From: Absidia repens
Taxonomy: Eukaryota; Mucoromycota; Mucoromycetes; Mucorales; Cunninghamellaceae
DNA length: 64,000 nt
Reading direction: 5' to 3'
NCBI GenBank assembly: GCA_002105175.1
Contig: MCGE01000010.1
Location: forward strand, 310,001-374,000
Part shown: positions 11,356-23,617 of the stretch, piece by piece
Layout: each line of letters begins with the position of its first letter
How positions within the stretch are numbered: position 1 is the first letter of the stretch
Program-made: the position numbers and the translations under genes
Notes under the pieces: model-generated
The model's database searches: none
What the model was told of the DNA's origin: nothing
Seen by the model: the letters and a program-made list of their open reading frames with translations, nothing else

Positions 11356-12700
11356 CTGTTTTTACTATAGAAATTACCCCTCAAACACACACATCGTACT
11401 CCATTTATATTGTAGCTTACATCGTAGTATTTTAGTCCCACTCGACCTGCAGTTACTCTCTTCTTCTTCTTCTTCTTCTTCTTCTTCTTCTATTATCGCC
11501 ATTCCGCAGTAGCTGTAGTATTAGTAATTTAGTATAAATAGTCTCATCTTTTTACCCAATAAAACATTATCTTATTTTCACCTTTTGTTTAGTCTGGCTG
11601 GATCCTAGAAAAAATATTATCATACATAACATTGGCGTCGAAAAGGCATATTCACCCTCCGCTTCCCATAAATTTTTATTTTTCCAATTTTTTATTTATT
11701 TCTTTTTGTTTTCAGGAACATCGTTTTTAACGAAGGCTCAAGGGGTGAATGATGGTGCTCTTGGATTAGTGTTAGAATTTGAATTAGGGGTATTTTGCAA
11801 AGTGCAATACAAACATCATGGGGAAGCCCTCCCATTTTAGATCTTTGATTTTGGACCACCATTGGATTAGTCTTGGAACTTCAATCTGGGGCATTTGAAA
11901 AATCCGAGGCAAACATTATTTGGAAATCCTGTTATCTTGGTTCGTATTTGAGATCGCGGTGAAATAGCCTTGACTTAAGAGCAGTATTAACGAACCGTCA
12001 TTAGATTAGTTTAGTACTAGTTATCATAATTTATATCTTCATCTGAATAAAACACGCCTTGTGTTTGTGCCATTAGTCTACTTTATGCGCCAAATTGTGA
12101 TGTCGAATGGGGTCGAATGGGGATATACAAGTGCGCCGAAAAAAAAACTGGTGTGTGTGTGTGCGTGTGTGTGTGTGTGGAAGAAAATGGACTGGTGTGC
12201 TAGGCAACGATGTCCAATCATCATGCTCAGTGTTCTGCCCTAGGTGTATATGCCAGAATAACAGATGTCTATGCATATATATATATATAATTAAATAATA
12301 CAACACTTTGGCGAAGAATATCTTGGAGCCAAACCACCGCATATCATCGCTTGTCTAAAGACGTCCATATTTCAAAAATCCTATTTCTACTATCACTACG
12401 ATGATTATTTTATTTTTTAGTATATATAATACAAGTAATAAACTGCCTACATCATTCATCATTGCGAAAATATACACAATCAGTCAAATTTTGGTCTTTG
12501 CTTTAAAGATATATCCAATTCGTCATTTATTTTATTGTCAATATACTACATCATTCCCTTAACTACAAAACTGTCCCTGATATATATAAAAAATATATCA
12601 ATATAACACATGCTAAAATAAAAACTATGGCTATTACTGCTATATTGCTAGGTCTAAACTATCAAATCGCTCCACTTTCCATCCTAGACAACGGCACTAC
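11356..12700. other. Convergent spacer with simple repeats and a dispersed-element copy
   Basis: The region lies between two converging genes. It holds a TTC trinucleotide run (about 11461-11490), a degenerate element copy (see 11735-12055), a TG-rich run (12151-12180) and AT-rich sequence. No coding potential is convincing. Confidence 0.5.
11735..12055 (+). repeat. Dispersed hairpin element, subtype B, degenerate
   Basis: The segment carries GATTAGTGTTAGAA..GAATTAGGGG, a copy of the CATGGGGAAACCC core with changes (CATGGGGAAGCCC), and ends near ATCTGAATAAAA. A second, more decayed half copy appears at about 11860-11950 (GGATTAGTCTTGGAACTTC..GGGGCATTT). It matches the subtype B copies at 28.1, 36.5 and 52.9 kb. 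Confidence 0.7.
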
Positions 12701-14772
12701 TCAATCCAAATGTTTTTCAAAAGTATAAATAGGTCGGATATCCACAGGAATACCTATTCCCACGTATAAAATAAAGGGAAAAAAATATACAAAGAAGTAA
12801 TAATGAGTCGTCCATGTACTTCGTATTTGTTTTGTTCTTAACGTATACATACCAGCATGATCAATGTTATCAAGTGCAATTCGTGTAGCAGGACCAATGG
12901 TTGCATATTTGTTGACAAAAGCATCTACTGCATTTTTATCACCATCACCCTGTAAGACCAAGATATCCCGTGTCAAATCTGATACAGCTTGTTCAATCTT
13001 CTCAAAGTCAACACTGAATACACCATCATCAGTGAATTGGAAACCACCTTTGGCAACAAGATAATTCAATTGAATGATCTACAAAGATTAAAACACTACA
13101 ATGTTAATATTCCTGCTTGATCCCCAATCCATATAAATATTATTACCTGACCACGTCCGTGAGCTTCTTGAATGCCAAACCGAATACTTCTAAAAGCAGA
13201 TGCCAAAAACGTCACCCAGAATTGTTTTTGAGTCACGTCATCCACAACACCTTTTTTGACCATCAAATCAGAAACAAAAAGACCAGCAATATCTATTGAA
13301 GAGAACATTAGTATTCGACTATATATATCTCCACCCCCAAACTCCTCCCTTCCTTTTTTTTTGCTTCTTTTTTTTTTTACCAGCTTTTGCTTCTTCAAGC
13401 GCAAGATGATGTTCCTTTAATTGGGAGCGGACGGTATGTCCATTCAAAGTGTGATGAGGTCCATTGGAATGACAAACTTCATGCAACAAGATATGAGTGG
13501 TGAATGCATTCTTATCCAAATATTGTAACTGATCGGCTTGTAACACTTGGTGGGCAATAGGCGTCAGCACATGTTTGAATTTTCCTTCTTGGACGTTTTT
13601 GATCAACACCAACTTGCTACCGGCTTTTTTGATTGCTTTCTCGTCATTTGGTAAGTTGTATGCTGCTGTCATTGGCACCTGCATTTGAAAAAGAAAAAAA
13701 AAGTCAAGGGTGAGTTTAAGTTTGTTTTTGTTTTTTATCGATGTAATCCGGTTGCCTTTCTTCTCCAGTCACTTACTGCTACATCGCCGCCAGCATATAG
13801 TTGATTCACCACCACAATGGGCGCAGCAATCAATTCCTTGTTCTTATACTTGCTTTCCACAGGAAGATGATCTTCGGCATATTGCAAATCCGAGAATTTT
13901 TCCAAAAGACCCGACGCATGTTGATCACGGACATGGACATAGCATTCATAGGAAGCCTTCAAACTTCGATCAATATCAGCGTAGGTTTCGTAGGGACCAA
14001 GGGTTATTTCCAAGTTATTGAAGGTACCAAGATTCAGCCAATCTTCTTCCGAAGCCAAATATTCGTTGGAGGCAAAAGCAGCAGCACGCGAGCGTAAGAA
14101 TTGGGCAATGCTTGTCTTGTTGTTTTGGTTCTCGGCACCTGTCCTCTTTTCCAACTCTTCGGCAGCAGCATTGACGTGTTCCGACAAAGGTGTCAATAAA
14201 TCCTTGTATTCTTCAGCATATGGTACCACTTGCAATCCACCCGTTTCCTTGTTGCGTTGAATCACTGTGTAAAAGCTTTTGGCTTGTTCTTGCTCTTCAG
14301 TTGTGGGCAAGGATGAAACAAATGCATCGTATTCTTCGCCAGTCATATCCGCGGGGTAGAAGTTGGCTCCACCAGGTCGTTCAGGAACCCCAGGTACAAA
14401 GGGTGCATCATGATCATCGCCAGCCCATGGTCCCTACAAACATATATTTATTCACGCAAGTGTGAGTTTTCAGTTGACGCGTCATACACACGCACACGCT
14501 CTATTGTTCATCATTTTGTTTACCTTGTATACTTCAAAAAGTTCCTTCAGTTCTTCATCATCACCGTTTAGAATCCTTTGACGCAATTCAGTTGCACCGG
14601 ACCACATTTGTCGATACCAGATATCATCCACTAGTTTAGCAGCTTTGACGAGATGTTTGAGGGCAGCGAGTTCATGAAGATCCAAGTGGGAGAGATCAGC
14701 ATTGCATTCATAGAGCGCATACTTCTTAAGGCGATCGCTGAATGATTTCACAGGAGTAGTAGAAGTGGACAT
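12701..14772 (-). CDS. M49-family zinc peptidase (dipeptidyl peptidase III-like)
   Basis: The product is about 540 residues in six exons, running from ATG 14772 (MSTSTTPVKSFSDRLKKYAL) to TGA 12701. It belongs to the M49/DPP III group of cytosolic zinc exopeptidases that remove dipeptides from peptide N-termini. The metal site is visible at about residue 365: LLHEVCHSNGPH, with the glutamate ligand motif EEAKAD about 35 residues later, equivalent to the EECRAD-type motif of DPP III. Animal and yeast DPP III have a six-residue HELLGH motif; this protein has a five-residue HEVCH. That, with the shorter length (DPP III is about 710-740), places it with the atypical HExxH M49 group. No signal peptide is seen. 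Substrate specificity cannot be read from sequence. Confidence 0.88.
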
Positions 14773-15447
14773 GTTTTCCTTTTTTTTGGTAACGTAGAAT
14801 AAGGAGAAAAGAAAAAAAAGAAAAGAAAGGAGAAATTAAAAATAAAAATGGGTTAGATATGAAAAAGAAAGAAAAGGTGGGAAAAAAAAAAGGTATTTTT
14901 TTACGTTTAGGGAAAGAATTTCCAAAAACTGAAGCTGAGTGTTTGCTTTATGCTCCGATTTTATAGAAAGGCGAGGAGGCGGATTCTGCCAACGAACTTC
15001 CCGATGTGCTCTTGGTTGTTGTTCCGCAACTTCGGCGTCTGGCATCAGTGATCCTTGCATTGGATCATGCTATGGATCCACTGTAGCTGAACATCGCATG
15101 TATTAGACCAAATATCCACTTTTTCCTGCAAATTATCTGTCTTTCTTTTAGCTGTTCACCAACACATTGAGACCCTTCATATTATATATAACTGAATAAC
15201 TTGATCATTTACCCCTCTAAATGCCCACATGCTGATCCTTGTTTGTCCTTCTATTTGATTTCAATTTATTAAAACTTTGAGTTTTTATTTAGAAAGAATA
15301 AAAAGTAGTAATGATAATAATAGTAAAAGGTATACAACTACAGACCACTGTCCATCAACTGCCCATCAATAAATATAAAATAATAGCAATATATATATAT
15401 ATATATATATATATGTAATATATTCGTATAGAATAATTATACTAATA
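14773..15447. other. Upstream region of the M49 gene and 3' flank of SEC5
   Basis: The spacer holds purine-rich sequence next to the M49 start and a TA repeat at about 15391-15414. No gene is supported. Confidence 0.4.
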
Positions 15448-15877
15448 CTATTTTCTATTTCCACCACGTTCCTTGTTTGGTTTGAAGCAAAGGAATTGAA
15501 CCACGGTGCTCTTTCGACTATAAACAAGGAGCTCTTTGACATGACTGAGTTCAGATTGTAAGTTTCCAGAGTGCTGTTGTTGCTGATCATAGGCTTGTTC
15601 GATAGTTTGATAAATGAGCTGTAAGGTATCTGAGGCTGCTGGTGTGACATATTGTGATAAAGTTTGATGCATAAATTCGATCTCCAAAGTTGCTTGTAAC
15701 ATCCCACCCATTCCAAACCGCTCCACCTGGCGGAAACTTTCCAGACAGTCATTTGCCATTGCTTCCAGTAAAAAGGATAATGCCCTGTAAACAAGCTGCT
15801 TCGCCACACCGCTAATTTGGGAATGGACCATCACCAGGGTCATCAAAGCTTCATAGACAAAGGAATGCACCTCTATG

Positions 15878-15913
<36 letters not shown>

Positions 15914-18900
15914 CAGAGATGAGTATACAATGTTTATCATCAGGCATTCATTTCAACTCTTTTCAAATTTGTGTACATGCTTACCAGTGGGCTTGGAAAT
16001 ACTGTACCAGTCAATACCACTCATCAAAATACCATGATGGATGGTATCCCGAATGAGAGCTGATTTTCGTTTAATATAATCACTGAATAGTATATGGTCG
16101 AGTTGATCCACAACATCAATCAAAGTCTACAGTAAAAACAAAATATGAAGTGAGTATTTTGACAATGCCAATTACTACGTCCTTTCATACCTTGTAGTCT
16201 TCTTCCATGTTCACTTTGAAAGCAGCTTCAAACAAATTCACTAGCTTCCGAATCACAGCGGATCGCATATGGGCCAAGTTACTGACTGTCAGAAGCACAC
16301 GGACATCCTAAATAATAATGAAAAGAAAAAGGCGTATCAGCTATAGATTATACATGGCCTCTTTTTTCTCTTTTTCTTTGTACTTACCATAGAATGTACA
16401 TCGATTTTTTCCCGTTTCTTTGCCAATAAAAGTTCTTCCCTTTCATTCAATGGTTTGTAGTCCGAGAGGGCAAGTTCAACCAAACCATCCAAAAACGATA
16501 AGGTAGATTCCAGGAACGAAGATTGGATTTCATTGACGTGTTCAGGGCTAACTTGCTGACGATTTTCACCAATTTCATCGGGTACCGCAGACATAGAAGC
16601 AATTTTGTAGGCTGACCGAGCACAAAATTTATGGTAATCGTAATATCGTTTCAAGAGGCTTGTATATTGAGGGTTGTAAGGATCCAACACCCAATCCTCC
16701 AAAAAATAAAAATTCTTTGCATCTAAAAAAAATCAGAAGAGAACATATGTGAATAACGCAGTGGAATAAAGAAACAATTCGCTTGATAATAAAGGATGCT
16801 GATTTTACCTCGTTCCCAGCAGAGACATATCACACTAATGAATTTTGATCTTGCTTTATCCATCAGGTCGGTCAGTCCAGAAAATGCTTCACCGGGTAAG
16901 TGAATACCATTGAGATCATTGATGCAATTGGATAAGATACCCATCATACGAGTGAGAGACTCAGAAACTTGAATAGAGTTTGCGTTGACCGCGACAAAGG
17001 AAGGCATTCCAAACTTGTACTTGGCATCATCCATATGGTGATCATCAGTCGTCTGATCCAATGAGAAGTAGCTGGACAAAAGGGAGGCATATTCATCCAC
17101 AATATTGCGTGACATGCTTTGGCATTGTTCCACTTTGCTGAGATCCACATTTGCGCGACGACGACGGGAACCACCACTTCTCTGATTAGGAGCCAAGGAA
17201 GACTATTATAAATAAAAAGATTGTAAGCCATCAACTTTGTTGTTGTTTTCCTCAGCCCAGCCCATAGGTATATTATCTATTTACCTTGTTTTTGAATTTT
17301 CCCTCAATAAAGGCTTTGGATAATCTCCAAAAGTCAGGAAGGCATCGCACCAATAAAGAAGACGTAGATTTGACAACTTCGGTGATGGCTTTCCAAACGC
17401 GCACATCCACGTCATCGTCCGATTCCAGGTTCACCGTTTTGGATTCAATCACGGAAATGGCATGTTTGAGTGACAAGCTACGCTGAGTGACTGACTCTTT
17501 GTTATGGCTGATATTGCTGTCCTTGATCTTGTCCACCTTTTCCACATTCTTTGTAAAAGTTTCCTTCATCAATCCCATGATCCATTGGTATTGACTGTCC
17601 AAATAAAACCATGCGGGATCTTCTTTTGTGTCCAATTCAAAGAGAAAGCTAACATCATCATCCAGATAATCAATATATATATATATATAAAAGGTCAGTC
17701 ATTTGTCCAGTATTGCGTCATGATGATTCTTATTATTTTTTCTTTTTTCTTACTTGATTGTCTTTTCTTGTTCATCCATACTTCGCCAAGGATCTGTCAG
17801 CATTTTCAGCAACACATTTTGAAGTTCGCCGATAATCTTGGTTACTTCGCTCCATACTTTGTCAAAAACCTTGCGATGCATGCTGGTAAGCTCAGAGGCG
17901 CCATCTTCTTTCCCAAGTTCCGATCCATCATTTTGCAGCAAGTCAGTAGACGAGTTTCGTTTCAGTGTTTGATATAGGTATTTGCCTTTTTTGTAATCAC
18001 GGATGGCTGTTTCGTATTTGTTCTATGCAAACAAACGAAAAGTTGATCAGTTCATGTAGAATATATATGATGTATTCATTTGACAAAATTACCTGTTTGA
18101 TGGATTCTAGAAGACTGCTTGGAAGGTTGAAAAAGAATTTGTATCTTTGTAAAACAGACAACGTGCTTCTGACTTTTTCCACGCGTTGACGTCGTTCCAC
18201 CACAGGACCATAGATTTGATCTGCTCTTGTATTTGCATCTAAGTATAGCATCGTTTTATCGCACAATAATAATAAATCATACGGATTCGTTAGTATCCTC
18301 TATATTTGTCTACCATCTTCCTTTTCATGTATTACCTTCTAGAGCCAATCGAAGGGCTCGAGTACCATATTCTTGGAGATCGTTTAATTGCTGAGATCGC
18401 ATTTCTTCGTAGACATGATCAATTGTATTTTTGGCCGTAACAAATCGATCAAAGTTATTGTGCACCAAAGACTTTAAAGCTTCTGCCCGCTTGTCCACAC
18501 CTTGCCGAAGTCGTTTTTCACCGAGCACCAAGTCATTGTAAGAGGCATCCTTATGCACCTGAAGCAAAAACTGTCTAGGGTTGAAATTTTTGTTGGATAT
18601 CATCAAAGTGGATTCTAGGTGATAGTAAAAAGCAATGTCAAGTTACATTTCCATGAGTCATGGCCAAAATAGAGAAAACAGCCTTACTTACTTTCTTTTA
18701 GTTCCGCAACATTGGCCGGCTTGGATGCTGACTCACTGTATGATATTGGCAAAAAAAAAAAAAAAGTGCTATGATGAGTATGAGTAGTTAAAAAAAATTC
18801 CTATTTCAATCATCTGCCTATAATATAAACTTACTTTTCAAAGATGGATGGCAATAAGCCTAAGGGATCACTAATATCCATAGAGGCTTGCACGTCATGA

Positions 18901-19124
18901 TCGTTTTCGAGTGGTGAAGAGAGGTTCGTTTCTTGTTGCTGCTGTTGCTGCATTTGCTGTAATCCTTCTCCACGTCGGTCAAATTGTTGTTTCGTTGTTT
19001 CATTACTGGTATCATCAGCTTCTGCATCGTCCACCCAGATATCAGGTTCAAAGGAATCCACATTATAGAACCGCAAAATCGCTGCATCCTCTGCATATTC
19101 GTTGTTTTCCGATTGAGGAGTCAT
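15448..19124 (-). CDS. SEC5: Exocyst complex subunit Sec5 (EXOC2)
   Basis: Sec5 is one of eight exocyst subunits that tether secretory vesicles to the plasma membrane, important for tip growth in filamentous fungi. The gene has a dozen or so short exons and encodes about 900 residues. Recognisable segments are the N-terminal DPLGLLPSIF motif after an acidic/Gln-rich leader (a QMQQQQQQ run), the Sec5 core (NFNPRQFLLQVHKDASYNDL, LVHNNFDRFVTAKNTIDHVY), the DPAWFYLDSQYQWI segment, SNCINDLNGIHLPGEAF, and the C-terminal RQVERFGMGGMLQATLEIEF, which is strongly conserved in EXOC2. There is no IPT/TIG domain at the N-terminus, as in other fungal Sec5 proteins. The start at 19124 gives MTPQSENNEYAEDAA; a short upstream exon cannot be ruled out. 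Confidence 0.92.
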
Positions 19125-19202
19125 TGAACTAAATACTAAAGGAGAATGCCAAAAAAAAAAAAAAATCCTGGAAAATTCAAATATACTTCATTTCCAATTT
19201 TA

Positions 19203-19212
19203 AAATCCCGCC
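19203..19212 (+). promoter_or_regulatory. AAATCCCGCC box upstream of SEC5
   Basis: The box lies about 80 bp upstream of the SEC5 start codon, in the spacer shared with the 3' end of the eS1 gene. It is identical to the box upstream of MGST3 and, in the other orientation, of the RCC1-repeat gene. Confidence 0.45.
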
Positions 19213-19352
19213 ACGCGACAAACTACATCTCGGCCTGCCCTTTCCACCAACAATATTTTCCCCCACCCACAAAAGTGATCAATCAATTGCTTTACAATCT
19301 TTTTTTATTTGAAGATAGATAAGTAACTATAAAAAGTAAACTATGGGACGAT

Positions 19353-20537
19353 TTAGACGCTTTCCAAAACGGGGGGTTCGACAAAGTCCTTGTTGATCTT
19401 GGCACCAACTTCTTCACCAGCAGCGGCAGCACCACCATGGAGAGCCAACAAAGCGGAGACATCGAACTTGGGGGCCTTGAGGATCTTGACCTTGCGGATG
19501 TAGGTGTTTTGGAGGGGGTAGATGGATTGAGAAGCCTTTTCGATACGGGTAGCAATGTGATCTTGGGCAGATTGGGAAGCAGAGGAGGTCACCTTGGTCA
19601 CCAATTCCTTGAGGTCACAAGCGTTGGTTTCTTCAGCCATGATTTCGAACATCTTCTTGCGGATTTCACGGATTTGAGCAGATTGAGCGTAAGTGGTCTT
19701 CTTGACTTGGTTGCGACGACGAGAGGTGAAGGCAATGACAAACAAACGAACCAAGTAGCCATCGGTGGTCTTGATATCAACGAAGGCTTCGATAGTGCTT
19801 TGCCATTTCTTGACCATAGATCGGAGCTTGTCAGAGGTCATGTCCATACCGTAAAAGTTGGTCAACAAGTTCTTGCCTTGGACTTCATCAACCTTCAATT
19901 GGATCTTGCGGAAGGCGCGGGATTCATCCTTGGCCAATTCACCGAGAGACACTTCGACAACACGACCGTTCAAGGAGTCGTTGGCGTTACGGAGACCTTG
20001 AGTACGGTTCACCAAAGTCTTACCCACTTGACGAACATCGAACATGGAAGGAGCCTTGATGTCATACCAATCCTTACGGGTGAAGGGGTCCACACTATTC
20101 GGAAGGGGAAATAAAAAGACGTCAGTATTGTTGTCTGTATAAAAGTAAAAGTCGGCGATGAGGATAGGAAAGAATTGAAGAGAATGAAGAGTGAGAATAA
20201 CGATCAAGGAGGAAATACATATAATAGAATTGTTTCGTCGATTATTGGCGTGTACGTGTATTCCACAAAAAAAGTGTCGTTTCTTGTTGAATGGTGAGTC
20301 GAATCCAACGCCATAAATGCATCCTCCTTTCTCAACATCCCTATTTCCATACCTCATCGAAAAAAAAATAGATGGATGATACTTACACCTTCTTCTTCAA
20401 ACCTTTCTTTCCCTTTGAGAGGCGCTTGTTTTTACCGACAGCTATAAAGAAAAATAAAAAGATAGATGAGTATACTTGGATGAATGGATGGATAGATGGA
20501 TGGATCAATGAATTGATAGATTAGGATACTTACCCAT
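19353..20537 (-). CDS. RPS1: 40S ribosomal protein eS1 (Rps1/S3a)
   Basis: eS1 is a small-subunit ribosomal protein near the mRNA exit. Exon 1 holds only ATGG (20537-20534). Exon 2 encodes [17 protein letters not shown], and exon 3 carries the rest from [16 protein letters not shown] to a stop at 19353, in total about 265 residues, close to yeast (255). Conserved blocks include [52 protein letters not shown] and [12 protein letters not shown]. Codon use is strongly biased to preferred codons, as expected of a highly expressed gene. The start codon split from the body by an intron after four bases is typical of fungal ribosomal protein genes. Confidence 0.96.
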
Positions 20538-20609
20538 ATTGGATTATATAAAAAAGAGGAAGAATCAAAAAAAAAAAAAAAAGGTTCCCAGAGATTAACC
20601 TCGAAATTT

Positions 20610-20619
20610 GGCGGTATTT
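20610..20619 (-). promoter_or_regulatory. AAATACCGCC box upstream of eS1
   Basis: GGCGGTATTT on the plus strand lies about 75 bp upstream of the eS1 start codon. It matches the box upstream of E2F. Confidence 0.45.
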
Positions 20620-20952
20620 CAAAATCATTTGGTCCATTCTGAGTTACTTGGATCATGACATTCGTAGTTGAGAGATTTTGATAACATCATATCTTGCCTA
20701 TACACGATGCCAGAGGCTTTTGATCATCACACAAAAACAATTCGATTCACTTAACTTTCAATATTTATTCTTATGGTATCCCGTACCATATCCAACAACC
20801 ATCCAATAGTCATCACGTATGAAAACAGCGACAAATATAGTGAGTGGAAAATTATCGGTTTTATTTTTGACGGGTATATTTTTTATAAAAAGTCCCTTCA
20901 ATAATGAAAAAGTATATATAAGATACAAAATGATACATAGAATACAACTAAT

Positions 20953-21508
20953 CTAAGGACCAGCAGTAGGAGCGGGGTTCATCTTGCGTTTACCACCAGC
21001 TTGAGCGGTAACGTTGACGAAACGACGGCTAAGAAAATAAAAATGAAATTAATATCTACAAAAATGGATATTAAACGACCATAACTTACTTATAGACTTG
21101 TCTCATTTTAGCGCGTCCAGTCAAAGCCTTCTTCTTTTCTTGTTTGGCAACCTATAAAGCGTGAGAGTGAGAAAACCCCAGGAATGGAAGTTATTCATAC
21201 AGGTCCTGAAATATGTCGTTTGTCCAAATATACATATAAATATCCCAATGAATTACCTTGGGGCATTGAGACTTGACTTTACCAGCACGAGCTAAACTAC
21301 CGTGGACTTTACCCTATTAAAAAAAATGGAAGTGAGTAAAGCTAAAGCTGAGAACGACTTTGATTTATGACACTGAATCATTCATTCTAACTCAACCCCA
21401 TTCATCGAATCATCCATCCATCCATCCATCCATCCAACAAATAAATATAATTTTGATCCGTTTTTTTTCATCCATTTCTTTTGATCCGAAATATTCTGTA
21501 CGTACCAT
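20953..21508 (-). CDS. RPS30: 40S ribosomal protein eS30 (no ubiquitin-like fusion)
   Basis: eS30 is a small basic protein of the 40S subunit. The gene has four exons: exon 1 is the ATG alone (21508-21506), exon 2 encodes GKVHGSLARAGKVKSQCPK, exon 3 VAKQEKKKALTGRAKMRQVY, and exon 4 NRRFVNVTAQAGGKRKMNPA to the stop at 20953. The total is about 65 residues (yeast has 63). The animal FAU gene makes a ubiquitin-like protein fused to S30; here the start codon directly precedes the S30 part, as in yeast. It sits in the same orientation and about 400 bp upstream of eS1, so the two ribosomal genes are neighbours but separate units. Confidence 0.95.
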
Positions 21509-22068
21509 ATTGTATGATAATCGATCGAAGGAAGTCTTACAGAATATTAACTTCAATGAATATTAAATCGTAAATTGAGGATGCGATGCACATCGCATTG
21601 AGACGGAGAAAAAACCAAAAACCTCGAAATCCAAATTCATGCAAAAAAGTTCATTCCAAAAAAAGAAAACGTTGCTCAAAGCTTGTATTGAGAGTCGTAC
21701 AGCTATCCACCATTGCTTTTCCCTTTTTTCCCCTCATTACCTTCATCATATAATAAGCCCATCTTCTTTTCAAATCGTTTTGTTCCATTTTACTACGAAA
21801 CACCTCCCAACGACCTAGTCATAGACGTACAATCACCCTTTACTCATACAATGTGAGTCCCCACTTGACATTATCAGCAGGAAACCAAAATTGCATCGTT
21901 ACTGCGGGTAATATTGCTACTCTTATGTGCATAATCATAATATATTTAGCAACACAGCGATCTTTTGGAACCTACTTTGTGCTGTTGTTTTTTTTCCATT
22001 CGAAGAAGGTTACTGTAAAAAGAATCAGTCAGAACTTCATTCAGTCATCGGTCAGAAAACAATGTTTC
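21509..22068. other. Upstream region of eS30
   Basis: The region is AT-rich, with CGAAATCC near 21625. No further gene is supported. A short plus-strand open frame (21853-22182) runs into the repeat and lacks support. Confidence 0.4.
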
Positions 22069-22345
22069 AAATCCCGCGCACGATTTATTTTTTTTTTTGG
22101 CTCTTTTTTTTTCCGCCCTCTTTCGTTTTTTTTTTTTTGTTCACCAATCACTTTCTTTGATGTCGTGGTAATCTTAGATTAGTATTAGGACTAGTTTAGA
22201 AGGGTTTTCAGCTCAGGGATGACAAGATGCATGGGGAAACCCTTTCATTTTGGATGTAGGGTTTGGTCAGTAGATTAGCATCATGGAATCGTCAGTAGTT
22301 TAGTAACAGTTTGTAATCGTTTGTATCTACCTCTGAATAAATATG
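22069..22345 (+). repeat. Dispersed hairpin element, subtype A
   Basis: The copy starts with AAATCCCGC (22069-22077), runs through a T/C-rich tract, and has the core from about 22176: TTAGATTAGTATTAGGACTA, AGAAGGGTTTTCAGCTC, GATGCATGGGGAAACCC, TTTCATTTTGGAT. It ends with CTCTGAATAAATATG. This copy continues 3' into the longer repeat at 22346-22825. Confidence 0.8.
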
Positions 22346-22825
22346 TTCTTTTTCTTATAATTAGTTTCTCTGTTGTACGTTTACATTATGAGCTCCATCG
22401 AATGTGTATTACATATGCATAGAAAAAAAAGTGTGTCTATATATATAAAGGGAACGGGTTGGGTACTATGGAGACTTCTTCCACCAACTATATAAGTTTG
22501 TGCGTAGAAATGAAAACAGGGATGTGTTTGTGTGAAGAAACAGCTATTACAGTGTATTATGTTGTGGTGGATTATATTGAAGAACAAAGTTGAGAATAGT
22601 ATTAATTATGTAGCTACTGGGGGCAGGGGGGGTTCTGAAGTGTGTATTTTGATAGGATGGGATGGAAGACTCTGTGGTTTGGCACTATGGGCGGGCAGCG
22701 ATAAAAAAAAAAAAAGGATGGACGGCTCCTATGGTGGGCAGCGCCTCAGCGGTGGGTCAGAAAAAAAAAAAGTCGGAGGACCAAAAGAGCGAAATTATAA
22801 GTTACTATAGCTGGGTTTTCTTACA
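22346..22825 (+). repeat. Segmental repeat, copy I (partial)
   Basis: The sequence from TAATTAGTTTCTCTGT onward is closely matched on the minus strand at 28020-27631 and on the plus strand at 36700-36948. Shared landmarks are GAGCTCCATCGAATGTGTAT, GGAGACTTCTTCCACCAACT and TGTGTTTGTGTGAAGAAACA. The last part (GCTACTGGGGGCAGGG to TATAGCTGGGT) is shared only with the 27.6-kb copy. It is noncoding as far as can be seen. Confidence 0.8.
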
Positions 22826-23610
22826 GAGCATTTTCTTTCTAATATATAAAAATTCAGTGCAAAGGTCTTTATAGCCAAACTTTTTGGTAGAAATTATTTT
22901 TCTTCAGTTTTTTTCTGCTTTACTCAATTGTCAATAAAAAGTTTAGTACAAAAGGTTTTTTTATAACCATCAAGTTATCTCTTATTTCTATTTTGCTATA
23001 GAAATCCACTTTATTTTATTTTCAGAGTCAGCTATACTCTTTTTTATTTTTCTTGAACCAGCTAAGGTCAATACTTCTACTTTATTTTATTTTATCAAGT
23101 TTTCATTTAAAAACTTTTTTATTTCAAGTCAGACTTTATCTACAAAAGTTCTGGTGCTCACTACTTATTACCAATAACATATCTGGTACATTCTACTTAA
23201 TTCAAATAATATATTTGGTGCTCTCTATTTTCAAGACTACAAGTCAAGTAAACAAAAAAGTACATTTCAAATTCCGATTCAGGGGAAAAATATTTTTTGA
23301 TCCTCGCTACAAATCTACTGCAAATCCGTTCAAGCAAGAACAAGAATACGCTTATACATCATCCATTTGGTGTAAAATACAGCTTGAACTTAACAAAAAG
23401 GTTAACTTCATACCGTTACGGCCCATATAATTCAAACAAACCATACATATTTGGTACACATTTTAGTTAAACAACTCAAAAATACCGGTAACACAACCAA
23501 AAATAGTCGTAACACCGCCGTAATCCTATCCGAAGTAAAAAAAAAAAGCTGTGCGTGCAGTCAAGAACCTCGTTTCATGCTAAAAAAGAGTACTGCTCTG
23601 TCAAGCAAGG
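22826..23610 (+). repeat. LTR-like AT-rich repeat next to tRNA-Glu(CUC)
   Basis: The sequence is homologous to 37030-37350 and more weakly to 37475-37860. Shared blocks include TTTACTCAAT..TCAATAAA, GGTACAAA-type ACAAAAGGTTTT, ATAACCATCAAGTTAT, CTGGTGCTCACTACTTAT and TTTGGTGCTCTCTATT. It ends within about 10 bp of the 3' end of the tRNA gene. A TATA-like element followed by an AATAAA signal suggests a decayed LTR. Confidence 0.6.
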
Positions 23611-23617
23611 CAATGAA

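Noticed and set aside
12120..12190. GT-rich tract as a telomeric or regulatory repeat
   Set aside because: It is a short simple TG repeat in a spacer; units do not match a telomere repeat.
19437..20114. 225-codon open frame antisense to eS1
   Set aside because: It is a shadow frame created by the biased codon use of a highly expressed gene; eS1 on the other strand explains the sequence.
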